From contig NZ_JAOXLP010000014.1 of the NCBI RefSeq assembly GCF_025791835.1, forward strand, positions 48,570-112,569: a stretch of DNA of 64,000 nt, given 5' to 3'. Origin of the DNA: Roseomonas xinghualingensis. GTDB taxonomy: Bacteria; Pseudomonadota; Alphaproteobacteria; Acetobacterales; Acetobacteraceae. The position numbers and the translations under genes were made by a program. Below the pieces are notes generated by a model. It was not told the origin of the DNA, ran no database searches, and was given only the letters and a program-made list of their open reading frames with translations. Below are positions 45,071-53,813 of this stretch, piece after piece; position 1 is the first letter of the stretch, and each line of letters begins with the position of its first letter.

Positions 45071-46426
45071 TTGAGACGCCGCCGCATGATGGCTGGGGTA
45101 GCGGCCATCACCTCTCTGATATTTTCGCCGCGCCTGACCAAGGCACAGGATTTTTCCCTACCTGAAGTTGAGGACGCCGAGTTGTCTTTGCTCCAGTCGC
45201 GCATCGACGCCATGGCGGGCGCTGGCGAAGTCGTTCTGGACAGGATGTATCGGATCAGGGGCAAGGCACTTACAATCCACAATCCCGGAATTACGATCAC
45301 CGCCCGGACGCCCACCAGCGGGATCACCCAGATGACCTTTGGCTTGCCTGCGATCGATGTTCGCGCGTCTGACACGCATGTGAACGGGGGGACCTATACC
45401 TGCGCCGCGCCGAAAGAACTGTTGCGCGGTCGTTCGGGTCCCTTGAGGCTGCCAACGAGGGAGTATGCGGCGGGCATCTTCTGCCTCAATTCCAGCAATT
45501 GCCGAATACAGCCTGGCGTCGTGGAGAACTTTGTCGTTGGCGTGCGGATGGCCGGAAATGTTGGGCCTGTCGGGCGAAATGCCAAAGGCAATGTTGTTTC
45601 CGGCGCGGTGTTCCGGGGATGCGATTTCGGGGTGCTCGCCAATGGGCAGGAAGACTTCCTCATCCGCTCCATCAGCGGCGAGAGGACCGACAGGTCCCAG
45701 GGCCTTGATCCCCATCTCATCTATTTTTCGGCGCGCGCACAAACCCCCACGTCGAGCAATGTTGTGATCGAAGATGTTCGTGATGTCGACAACATTTACT
45801 CTGGCAGCATAAAAATCAACAAAGTAAGCAATTCAAAAATAAGGAATATTTACGCAAAGCGCATTGCCCGTGGCTCCGACATGTGGCTGTGCGAGGGCCT
45901 GGAGGTATCGAACGCGCATTTCACGGAGATTATCGCGCCTCCCCGCCGCGACACGCAGCAAGCCGGGATGGGATTTGACGAATGCACGCGTGTTCACGTC
46001 CGTGATTCGACTATCGCTCTGAGCAACGGCGTTAATTGCTCTGGCATATTCATATCCTCCGCCACGAAGGATTGCACATTTAGCAATGTAAAAATCAGCG
46101 TTCGTTATGATTCAAGGCATGGAAACCACGCTCCGGTTCGCGTTAGTGGCGCTGGCAACGAAAGGATACACTTCAACTCCATGAACTTCGACATGAAGGG
46201 AGTGGCAAATACTGCGATGCGACTGCAAAAAGTAGATCAGGCAAAAATCACAGATCCCCAGGTTTTCTCAGAGCACCCCGCCCCCATTTTCTTTAGGTTT
46301 GGCAATGACAGCCGGGGTGTTGAATTGCACTATTCAGGATTATCCATCCAATCGCCCATGGGTAAAATTTCGGTTTCCGTCGAGGACAGGGGCATTGGAA
46401 ATATGACTATCCGGGTTCAGGACTGA
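45071..46426 (+). CDS. Secreted protein with probable right-handed beta-helix fold
   Basis: A 451-residue exported protein. The TTG at 45071, preceded by GAAGG at 10 bp, gives a signal peptide with four Arg, a hydrophobic core and an A-Q cleavage region near residue 26; the ATG at 45086 is an alternative. The mature part has irregular repeats of about 22-25 residues rich in N, V, I and G (for example NVVIEDVRDVDN, NSKIRNIYAKRI, DCTFSNVKISV), as in pectate-lyase-like beta-helices. Such proteins in exopolysaccharide loci are often lyases, epimerases or glycan-binding scaffolds; no catalytic residues could be picked out. The second half is visibly AT-richer than the flanking genes. Confidence 0.75.
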   Translation: MRRRRMMAGVAAITSLIFSPRLTKAQDFSLPEVEDAELSLLQSRIDAMAGAGEVVLDRMYRIRGKALTIHNPGITITARTPTSGITQMTFGLPAIDVRASDTHVNGGTYTCAAPKELLRGRSGPLRLPTREYAAGIFCLNSSNCRIQPGVVENFVVGVRMAGNVGPVGRNAKGNVVSGAVFRGCDFGVLANGQEDFLIRSISGERTDRSQGLDPHLIYFSARAQTPTSSNVVIEDVRDVDNIYSGSIKINKVSNSKIRNIYAKRIARGSDMWLCEGLEVSNAHFTEIIAPPRRDTQQAGMGFDECTRVHVRDSTIALSNGVNCSGIFISSATKDCTFSNVKISVRYDSRHGNHAPVRVSGAGNERIHFNSMNFDMKGVANTAMRLQKVDQAKITDPQVFSEHPAPIFFRFGNDSRGVELHYSGLSIQSPMGKISVSVEDRGIGNMTIRVQD

Positions 46427-46988
46427 CAAACACACCACTGGATTCCACTGAAGCAAAATTCAAATCGGGATTCGCTTTCTCTGGAAAGCGGGCGTTTAGC
46501 TTCCACGCAGTCCATAAATCCGCAGCATTTTGAGAATCGCCGATCCACATCAGCACCTCTCAGCGCAGGAGCAATGGCATCGCTCTTGTACGGTCCTTCT
46601 CTCCAGCGCTTTGGCGGCAAGTCGCCCCTCCCCCGGCTTGGGCAAGGGTGCGTTCGCGCATGTTGCCGTCAGCGCCTGCGATTGGAAGAACATTGCGCGC
46701 ATTGTGGCCGCACAATGGCATGGCTGGCGCGTGATCCGCAGCCGGATACCTGCCTGTGCCGAGTGCGTGCTCGTCGGCCATGAACCACGAGCGGAGGCAG
46801 GCTGCCAACGATGGACCACAGGCGGGTCTCGCCATCATTAGTAACTGAGATAGCGCAGATTTATCTCATTTGGCCCGATGTCGTTTCAATTCACACTCTT
46901 TTCCAAAAAAGTTCACGCATGTGACTTGCATTATATCCAGGCATCAGTATGGTGATGAATGATTGGGTGATTTTTGATGGGGCACAAT
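46427..46988. other. Gene-free region with short unassigned frames
   Basis: About 560 bp without a convincing gene. Overlapping short frames on both strands (for example 46530-46841 forward and 46560-46838 reverse) give proteins of about 90-100 residues with no recognisable family and biased composition. The last 130 bp are AT-rich and include AAAAAAGTTCACG and TTGCATTATATCC, which could form a promoter for the DUF6165-type gene. The middle could be a decayed mobile element, but no transposase motif was found. Confidence 0.5.
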
Positions 46989-47387
46989 ATGTCGGTAGAA
47001 GTTCTAGTGCCAACTTCGATTGGCGAACTCGTAGACAAAATCACCATTCTCGAATTAAAAATCCGGTTCATAAACGATCCCAGCAAGCTGGAAAATGTTC
47101 GCCGGGAGTTGGACGCCTTAACGCAGATATTTGCTCCCATTCAGGAGAAGGCTCCTGCCGGGACCTCGGAGCTTATAGATCAACTCCGTGAGATCAATGG
47201 TAAGCTTTGGGTTGTCGAAGATGACCTGCGCGATCTCGAGCGGGCCAAGAGCTTTGGCGAAGACTTCATCCGCCTGGCTCGTGCGGTATATTTCACAAAT
47301 GACGAGCGTGCTGCGGTGAAGAAGAAGTTGAATATTCTCCTGGGCTCCAAGCACGTCGAAGAAAAATCCTACAGCGCCTACAACTAG
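46989..47387 (+). CDS. DUF6165-type small protein
   Basis: A 132-residue protein that matches the DUF6165 pattern as I know it: VPTSIGELVDKITILELK at the start, then NVRRELDAL, a LWVVEDDLRDLE helix, FIRLARAVYFTNDERAAVKKKLN and the ending EEKSYSAYN. Function is unknown; the family is often found beside TPR and glycosyltransferase genes, as here. The ATG at 46989 fits the family's N-terminus and has GGGG about 6 bp upstream; the ATG at 46977 is an alternative. It stands alone, with 252 bp before the next start. Confidence 0.75.
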   Translation: MSVEVLVPTSIGELVDKITILELKIRFINDPSKLENVRRELDALTQIFAPIQEKAPAGTSELIDQLREINGKLWVVEDDLRDLERAKSFGEDFIRLARAVYFTNDERAAVKKKLNILLGSKHVEEKSYSAYN

Positions 47388-47639
47388 GTTTATCGGACAT
47401 AATCCGCCTTTAGAGCGGCGATCATGCCTGGTAAGGTGGGCATCCCTTGGTCAGCGACGTCAGGAAGCCAAACTCATGGCTGCTGGCGTGGTTCGAAACC
47501 CAGGAGATGCCCACCCCCTCCAGGTTTCGGGCGGCGGTCCCTGCGTCTTGTCCTTGAATCGGCATATGTCCCCTCGCTCAGATCGCATAAACCTGCCAAT
47601 GCTTGATGAAAGTCATCTGGCGTCGGGTAAATTGTGATC

Positions 47640-48485
47640 ATGACCAGCGTCGGCGTCGTCGTTCCCAACTACAACTACTCGCGATATCTCGCTGCGCGCC
47701 TGTCATCCATCCTTGCCCAGGGAGACATGATTTCGAAGCTTGTCTTTCTCGACGATGCGTCAACCGACGACAGCATGGCAGTGGCTACCCCGCTTCTGAC
47801 CAAGTTTCCCTGCGAAGTCGTAATCGAGCGTAATACAGAAAACTCCAATTCCGTTTTTCTTCAGTGGGCCCGAGGCCTCGAGAGCATCGACACACCTTTC
47901 GTGTGGATTGCAGAGGCTGACGATGGTGCCGAGCCGGGCATGCTGAATGGTCTGACCCGTCGCCTTATGGAAGATGAAGGCTCCATCTTTGCATTCTCGG
48001 ACTCAGCAGGGATCGGCCCTGAGGACGAGATACTGGAAGAGAACTCCAAGTGCTATGCTGCAGCCATGGGCGATCATGTGTTGGGGAGTGACGCCACTCT
48101 CTCCGCGCACGAGTTCATGCGCCGCTGCCTCTGCCCACGCAACCTCGTCGTCAGCGCAAGCGCGGTGCTGTGGCGCACGGAGGCACTCCGTTCGGCTTTA
48201 GGAAGGCTGGGGAACGAGATCAGCCGCTGGCGCTGCGCTGGCGATTGGCGCATCTACGCCGAGGCCGTATCTGCTGGCGGGCGGGTGCACTATGATGCAC
48301 GCCCTCTGAACAAACATAGGCGCCATCCTGGTAGCGTGACCAACAAGATCCCACGGCCCCGTCTCTTCGCAGAGGTCGTCTCGATGCATGCTGTCCTGCG
48401 CCAGTTTCTTGGCCGGGAAGCGGTGCAGGACGAACGGATGCGCCTTCATCTAGAGGATCTGCGGCGGTCCTGGGGGCTGCAATGA
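47640..48485 (+). CDS. Glycosyltransferase family 2 protein
   Basis: A 281-residue GT-A transferase. It opens with VGVVVPNYNYSRYLAARLSSIL, has LDDASTDDS for the first Asp pair and WIAEADDGAEPG for the D-x-D-like metal site, and a later WRCAGDWRIYAE segment as the catalytic acidic region. The ATG at 47640 is used; a GTG two codons earlier is possible. It sits 152 bp upstream of the 1,330-residue transferase on the same strand and is likely to build the same glycan. Confidence 0.9.
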   Translation: MTSVGVVVPNYNYSRYLAARLSSILAQGDMISKLVFLDDASTDDSMAVATPLLTKFPCEVVIERNTENSNSVFLQWARGLESIDTPFVWIAEADDGAEPGMLNGLTRRLMEDEGSIFAFSDSAGIGPEDEILEENSKCYAAAMGDHVLGSDATLSAHEFMRRCLCPRNLVVSASAVLWRTEALRSALGRLGNEISRWRCAGDWRIYAEAVSAGGRVHYDARPLNKHRRHPGSVTNKIPRPRLFAEVVSMHAVLRQFLGREAVQDERMRLHLEDLRRSWGLQ

Positions 48486-48637
48486 CCTTGCAGACGCTGC
48501 GCTCCATATTCTTTTGCTTTTGCCTGAGCGCCTTTGGTGGATCGTACCTTCGCGGCTTGTCTGGCTCCAGCTTGCCCTGAAAAGCTTTTGGCGGTTGGCT
48601 TCCTTCGTATGAAGGGGCGCCGAGCAGGACTGAATAG

Positions 48638-51600
48638 ATGCAACTCCGCGGTCACATCGAAATCTTTGCCCGGCGCGGTGCTTCCGTCCATGTCGCAGGA
48701 TGGGTGCGCGCCCCAAAGGATCGCTTGGCGGCCGGAAAGGCACGCCTGGTTGTGTCTTGGGGCGAGGAGCGGCGCGAACTCCAACTCCGCCGGCTGCGAG
48801 ACCGGAGCGACCTACCAGAACAGGGCGACCTGCCCGCTGGCTATGGCTTCCAGCTTTTGATGGAAGTACCGGACAGCCGGGAGCCCGCTTCAGCTGTCCT
48901 GCTGCTTGATGGCGAAACCATGCCATTCTCCCCTGCCCCACTTCAGGAGACCCTGTTCCGGCCGCAGGGCCATTTGGAGGCCGCAGGCCGCAACGGTGTG
49001 AGTGGCTGGGTGCTGAGCACCCCGGCCGAGCCCCCCATGATCCTGCTGGATGATCAGCAGATTCCGTTGGAACTCAATATCCATCGTGCGGATCTGCCCT
49101 TCGATGATGGCTCGGAGAAGCCTCTCTTCGGCTTCCACATGCCACTTGAAGCTCTCGCCGGCGCGTTGCGACAGAGTGATCCAGGTGCCGTGCTGTTCGA
49201 CGAGAGGCCTCGTGAACTCGTCCTCCTTGCCTCCGGCGTGGAACTTTCCCGGCGCAGCGTCACCTTTCAACGCGAGATGATTGGAAAGCTCGAACGCGTC
49301 GTGGAAGGCGAGGCGAGCGGCTGGATCGCAGAGGCAGGACGTCCGGACGATCTGCAGGCGGTGGACCTGCTGCTCGATGGGACACGCTGGGCCACAGTTC
49401 AGGCCGATATCCTCCGCCCGGATCTTTCCCGGCACGGCATTGTCTATGGTGGCGGCGGCTTCCGCATTGCCCTGCCCCGCCGGCACCCCGGCGGGGGCGG
49501 TTCGTTGCACCTCGCTGCCCTGCCGCATCAGATGGCGAAGCCGTTGCCAGGCGCCGCAGAGTTGGAGAATTTGCCAGCCTGGCGTAAGGACCGCCAGGAA
49601 CTTGCGTTCCGGATGCCGAAGGATGGCCAAGTTCCGGTTTCGGTGGTTGTTCCCATCCACAACGCTGCTGCGGAGCTGGACCGCTGCATAGCGAGCGTCG
49701 TCCGCTATACAACCGCTCCGGCACGGCTGATTCTGATGGATGATGCCAGCACCCAGCCCGAGGTAACGGAAGTGCTGCAACGTTGGGCACAGGTCCCCGG
49801 CGTCGAAATCCATCGCAGCCCACGGAATCTGGGTTTCACACGCACCGCCAACCGCGGCATCCAGTTCGCGGGGCGCGACGACGTGGTGCTGCTGAACTCG
49901 GACACGGTTGTCGGCCCCGGCTGGCTGGATGGGCTGCGCATTGCGGCACGCTCTGGCCCGCGCACCGGCACCGCCACGCCGGTCTCCAACAATGCTGGCG
50001 CCTTTTCCGTGCCGGAGCTCAACGCTGCGAACCCCATGCCGCACTGGTTCGGTGTGGATGACATGGCACGGCTGGTGCGCGGCACCGCCCTCTCCCTCTA
50101 CCCGGTCGTGCCCACCGGACACGGCTTTTGCCTCTACCTCCGGCGGGACTGCCTTGATGCTGTAGGCAAGCTCGACGAAGCGGCCTTCCCGCGAGGTTAT
50201 GGGGAGGAGAACGACTTTTGCATGCGCGCCGCGCGGGCAGGCTTTGAGAGCGTTCTCGATGACAGGACCTTTGTCTGGCACCAGCGCTCCGCCTCCTTCG
50301 GCGAAGAGAAGGTGACGCTCAACGCCGAAGGCCGTGTCGTGCTCGACGAACGTTACCCGGAATACCGGATGTTGACGCGGATCTTCGAGACGGATCCCAC
50401 GATCCTTGCGGTGCGTTGGCGCCTGCGCCGCGCTCTGACGCAAGTGCGGGCTGAGGGCAGCACCCCTCGCCCACGCCTGCTCTTTGTGATCTCGACCGAA
50501 AGCGGCGGCACGCCTCAGACGAACCGCGACCTGATGGACGCTCTGGCTGACCGTTACGAGCCCTGGGTGCTTCGCTGCAACGGAACCGTTCTCACTCTGT
50601 CACGTCACAACGCTGCCGGGGTTGAAGTGGTGGAGGAGCACAGCCTGGAGCGGCCGATCGAGCCTGTGACCCACCGCTCCACGGAATATGACCGGCTTGC
50701 TGGCGACCTGATCCTGCGTCACGGTTTCGAACTCGTGCATATCCGTCATATAGCATGGCACGGGATTGGTCTGGCCGAGACCTGCCGGCGCCTTGGCATA
50801 CCCGTCATCTTCTCGTTCCACGATTTCTATACGCTCTGCCCGGTGACCAAGCTTCTGGATGCGGAAGGCCGCTTCTGTGCCGGCCGCTGCACTGAAGGAG
50901 AGCAGGACTGCACGCCGGAACTCTGGCCTGGCGAAGCGGTGCCGCCACTCCGGCGCCGATTTGCGCCCCGCTGGAAGTCCATGATGGCGGAAGCCTTGAT
51001 GGCCTGCGATGCTTTCGTCACCACCTCGCCCACTGCCCGTGACACGCTCCTGAACAACTTCCCCTTTCTTGCCGATCGGGACTTCCGCCTGATTCCGCAT
51101 GGACGCAGCTTTGCAAGAATGGAGACCTTGGGCGCCGAGCCGGTTCTTGATGAGCCACTGCGGGTGCTGGTGCCCGGCAATGTCTCCGATTCAAAGGGTG
51201 GTGGCCTGGTCGCGGCGATGGCCGCGCTGGATCGCGGGCAGGAAGTCGAGTTCCATGTGCTTGGTGGAGTTGATTCCTCCCTCACCGCCGCGCCTGGCAT
51301 CGTCCTGCATGGGCGCTATGATCGCTCGGACTTCGCCGCGCATGTCGCACGCATTCGGCCGCATCTCGGCGCCATCTTGTCGCTCTGGCCCGAAACCTAC
51401 TGCCACACCCTGACGGAGTGCTGGGCCACCGGATTGCCAGTTGTGGCAACCGCACTGGGCGCCCTGGCTGAGCGGATGGATGAAACCCCGGGCGGTTGGC
51501 TAGTGGACCGCTGGATGGCCCCGGAAGAGATGCTGGCGCTGTTACGACGCTTGCGCCGCAACCCAACGGAGGTGCGGGCTCGTCGAAACATGGTGCTGGA

Positions 51601-52630
51601 CTGGCAGGCCGGTATAGGCCGCCATCGCGACGCCGTGGCTATGGCCGTGGAGTATGATCGCCTCTATCGCGAGGTACTCGACCGCCGGCGCGCCTTCCGA
51701 GCAGCCCCCATGCAAACCCGGGTCATCCTGACGCTCGATCGTCCCGGCTCCTTCCTTTCCACACCGCTTGCAACGGCCACTCGCAACGCTGTGCCACGGC
51801 CCTTCATCTTCCGGCCTGTCCTACCTTCCTTCCCCTTCGGGGATGCGGCGGTGGGTTCCGCTGACGCGGTGCTGATTGCCCCAGATGCACTTCCTGCACA
51901 TGATTTGTCGGCCCTACGACACCACTGCGCTTCCGTCGGCCTGCCGGTGCTGGAGGTAGCGGCTGGCGAAGCCAGCCCTGAAAGTGGGGGGAACGAGGTT
52001 CTTTTCGTGGGACATGGGCTTGAGATGGCCTCGTGGCTTGCCGACGGCCCGGCTGATATGCCTCCGCAGCCAGACTCGCTGGGGCCTTGCCGCGTGCTGC
52101 ATGCCCTTGGCCCGGATCCTGCGGTGCTGCCGGCATTGCAGCCTATCTTTGAGCATCTCGCTGCCCTTGGCGTCGCGACGCTGAGCGTGCTCGGTGAACC
52201 ACGCCAGACAGGTAGCTGGTTCATCCCTATCGGGCCTGAACCGGAAGGCGCAGTGGAAACCCTGCGCCGCACGGCGCGGGAGCATGAAATAGGCTTGGCC
52301 CCTCCAGGACCTGCGATGCTGGCACTACAGGCGGCTGGCCTTCCCGTGCTGACCATTCCACAGGATTTGACGGCAGAAGATCCGGATAGGTCCCGTATGG
52401 CGCGGGATGCACTTCTGCGGGACATCGCAGAACTGGCGGCGGACGCTCCACGCCGCACCGCCCTGGGGTGGGATGGCACCCAGGTAGCCAAGCGCATCAT
52501 TAAGGATCATTCAGCCGGCCGCAGCTTCGACCGCCAACTCAGCAAGTTCCTTGACCAGATCTCCCCCATTGCCCAGCCCAATCCAGCCGAGGCGGTCGCC
52601 GTCGACCACGCGGTTTGGAGGGCTGGATAA
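48638..52630 (+). CDS. Multi-domain glycosyltransferase: three beta modules, GT2, GT4 and a C-terminal domain
   Basis: A 1,330-residue protein. Residues about 5-95, 111-175 and 216-285 look like three copies of a beta module with a starting G-x-(I/L)-E, a central GW(V/I), and in two of them R-x-DL followed by GF. A GT2 domain spans about 333-600, with VSVVVPIHNAA, DDAS at 369, LNSDTVVGPGWLD at 419-431 and GYGEENDFCMRA at 520. A GT4-like domain spans about 612-1010, with FVISTESGGTPQ, FSFHDFYTLCP (726-735), a Cys-rich loop and LWPETYCHTLTECWATGLPVV. The last 320 residues are unassigned alpha/beta sequence. The ATG at 48638 has AGGA 8 bp before it. It may add two sugars in sequence. Confidence 0.85.
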   Translation: MQLRGHIEIFARRGASVHVAGWVRAPKDRLAAGKARLVVSWGEERRELQLRRLRDRSDLPEQGDLPAGYGFQLLMEVPDSREPASAVLLLDGETMPFSPAPLQETLFRPQGHLEAAGRNGVSGWVLSTPAEPPMILLDDQQIPLELNIHRADLPFDDGSEKPLFGFHMPLEALAGALRQSDPGAVLFDERPRELVLLASGVELSRRSVTFQREMIGKLERVVEGEASGWIAEAGRPDDLQAVDLLLDGTRWATVQADILRPDLSRHGIVYGGGGFRIALPRRHPGGGGSLHLAALPHQMAKPLPGAAELENLPAWRKDRQELAFRMPKDGQVPVSVVVPIHNAAAELDRCIASVVRYTTAPARLILMDDASTQPEVTEVLQRWAQVPGVEIHRSPRNLGFTRTANRGIQFAGRDDVVLLNSDTVVGPGWLDGLRIAARSGPRTGTATPVSNNAGAFSVPELNAANPMPHWFGVDDMARLVRGTALSLYPVVPTGHGFCLYLRRDCLDAVGKLDEAAFPRGYGEENDFCMRAARAGFESVLDDRTFVWHQRSASFGEEKVTLNAEGRVVLDERYPEYRMLTRIFETDPTILAVRWRLRRALTQVRAEGSTPRPRLLFVISTESGGTPQTNRDLMDALADRYEPWVLRCNGTVLTLSRHNAAGVEVVEEHSLERPIEPVTHRSTEYDRLAGDLILRHGFELVHIRHIAWHGIGLAETCRRLGIPVIFSFHDFYTLCPVTKLLDAEGRFCAGRCTEGEQDCTPELWPGEAVPPLRRRFAPRWKSMMAEALMACDAFVTTSPTARDTLLNNFPFLADRDFRLIPHGRSFARMETLGAEPVLDEPLRVLVPGNVSDSKGGGLVAAMAALDRGQEVEFHVLGGVDSSLTAAPGIVLHGRYDRSDFAAHVARIRPHLGAILSLWPETYCHTLTECWATGLPVVATALGALAERMDETPGGWLVDRWMAPEEMLALLRRLRRNPTEVRARRNMVLDWQAGIGRHRDAVAMAVEYDRLYREVLDRRRAFRAAPMQTRVILTLDRPGSFLSTPLATATRNAVPRPFIFRPVLPSFPFGDAAVGSADAVLIAPDALPAHDLSALRHHCASVGLPVLEVAAGEASPESGGNEVLFVGHGLEMASWLADGPADMPPQPDSLGPCRVLHALGPDPAVLPALQPIFEHLAALGVATLSVLGEPRQTGSWFIPIGPEPEGAVETLRRTAREHEIGLAPPGPAMLALQAAGLPVLTIPQDLTAEDPDRSRMARDALLRDIAELAADAPRRTALGWDGTQVAKRIIKDHSAGRSFDRQLSKFLDQISPIAQPNPAEAVAVDHAVWRAG

Positions 52631-52687
52631 GCGCTGCTCCAGACGCAAATCCCATATCCCGCAAGTGCCCGCTTATCAAAATCGGAG

Positions 52688-53605
52688 CTACACCTCAAAG
52701 CTGGCAATGCTTGGCCAAACCGCCTTGGCGGCATGGTATTCTTCCCACCATCGCCGGTCGCTATGCCGGGCAACTGAGCTTGCGCTGACAGCCCAGGGCT
52801 TATCAAATATGTAATGGTGAACGAGCGTCTTCTTCTCCACCAATTCTATTCCGAACTGCCTTCCAAGATCATAGATGGGTCGGGTTAAATTTATCCACAT
52901 CGGCAACTCGCAAAATTTCGCTCCGCACTCCTGAAGAGCAAAATAAGTTAACCTTTGTTCGTATTGAGTCTTACCTTCCGCGGCCCGCTTAAACAATATT
53001 CCAACAAAATCATCGTTCATTAAATTTTTGCCGATTATAGAGAAGCCAGAATTAAAATTCACCGAATAATCAGCAAAGTTTTGTGCTCTGAATGGCCGCC
53101 GAGCCTGAAGAAATGCAGCAAGCTGGCTAGAGAACAGCTCGGAATCTTTTACCTTCTCCCAGAGGTCGCGAGGGATATTCGGCGCGGCGGCAAAATCAAA
53201 GACCACACCTTCAAGATTCGTAAAAAATTCGTCCAGAGAGGAAAACGCCAACATATCCGAATCAAAGTATATATTGTGATCATATCCAAAATCACGAAAA
53301 AGGAAAAATTTAAGCCAAGTGTATTTTGGTGCAACTTCGCATCTCTGTTTTTCCGGAATATGATCATTAGGCAAGCCCCGGTAACGCTCCAGGTAGTCCG
53401 TAGGAATCAGGCGTCGCACTTCAGAGACATTCCGAACGAATTCCTCATCCAGAACGGATTGATCATCACTGATGACTACAATTGGCATTCCAGCCAAGCT
53501 GGCTGTCTTCGACAGTGAAGAAAGTAAGGCTGCAAAACCCTTCAGATAAGCTCGGTCCAGCAGGAAAACCAAACAGCTTGCCTTGATAGAAAACTGCGCC
53601 ATCAT
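52688..53605 (-). CDS. Glycosyltransferase family 8-like protein
   Basis: A 305-residue GT-A type protein. The GT8 pattern is visible: CLVFLLDRAYLKGFAALLSSL at the start, YTWLKFFLF, the metal-binding NIYFDSDM (Asp115-Ser-Asp117), FNSGFSIIGKN, and HHYIFDKPW with the C-terminal metal His. Family members transfer glucose or galactose from UDP-sugars. Base composition is distinctly AT-richer than the upstream 1,330-residue gene, which suggests separate acquisition. Two adjacent ATGs (53605 and 53602) follow GGGAG. The 3' ends of this gene and of 48638-52630 face each other. Confidence 0.85.
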   Translation of the reverse strand: MMAQFSIKASCLVFLLDRAYLKGFAALLSSLSKTASLAGMPIVVISDDQSVLDEEFVRNVSEVRRLIPTDYLERYRGLPNDHIPEKQRCEVAPKYTWLKFFLFRDFGYDHNIYFDSDMLAFSSLDEFFTNLEGVVFDFAAAPNIPRDLWEKVKDSELFSSQLAAFLQARRPFRAQNFADYSVNFNSGFSIIGKNLMNDDFVGILFKRAAEGKTQYEQRLTYFALQECGAKFCELPMWINLTRPIYDLGRQFGIELVEKKTLVHHYIFDKPWAVSASSVARHSDRRWWEEYHAAKAVWPSIASFEV

Positions 53606-53696
53606 TGTTCTCCCGCGGACGCAACCACATAAATTAACTTCACATTAATACCAAATTCTTTTTGGTACCGATTTTGATTTTCTCGACGCGTTTACC

Positions 53697-53725
53697 GGTA
53701 GGCGCGGCACAGCGCCGCACCTACC
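53697..53725 (-). terminator. Strong hairpin downstream of the 1,328-residue transferase gene
   Basis: A 29-base inverted repeat with 12-bp arms (GGTAGGCGCGGC against GCCGCACCTACC, one mismatch) and a 5-base loop. It lies 88 bp past the stop of the gene at 53814-57800 and before the GT8 start, so it may end or attenuate that transcript. There is no T-run. Nearby 53650-53667 has a second small inverted repeat (ACCAAA and TTTGGT). Confidence 0.45.
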
Positions 53726-53813
53726 AGCCACAGGATAGTACCCAGGCATATACCTCGAGAGCTTATTCAAGCTGTGCCCCGCCAAACCTACGCGACAAGC
53801 TCAGCGGCGCATG

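Noticed and set aside
46530..46841. Short forward frame of 103 codons and overlapping reverse frames
   Set aside because: Both strands are open by composition, with no ribosome binding site and no recognisable motif; not called as a gene.
47434..47515. Inverted repeat (GGTGGGCATC and GATGCCCACC) between the DUF6165-type gene and the GT2 gene
   Set aside because: The arms are about 60 bases apart and no terminator or known element pattern follows; too weak to list as a feature.
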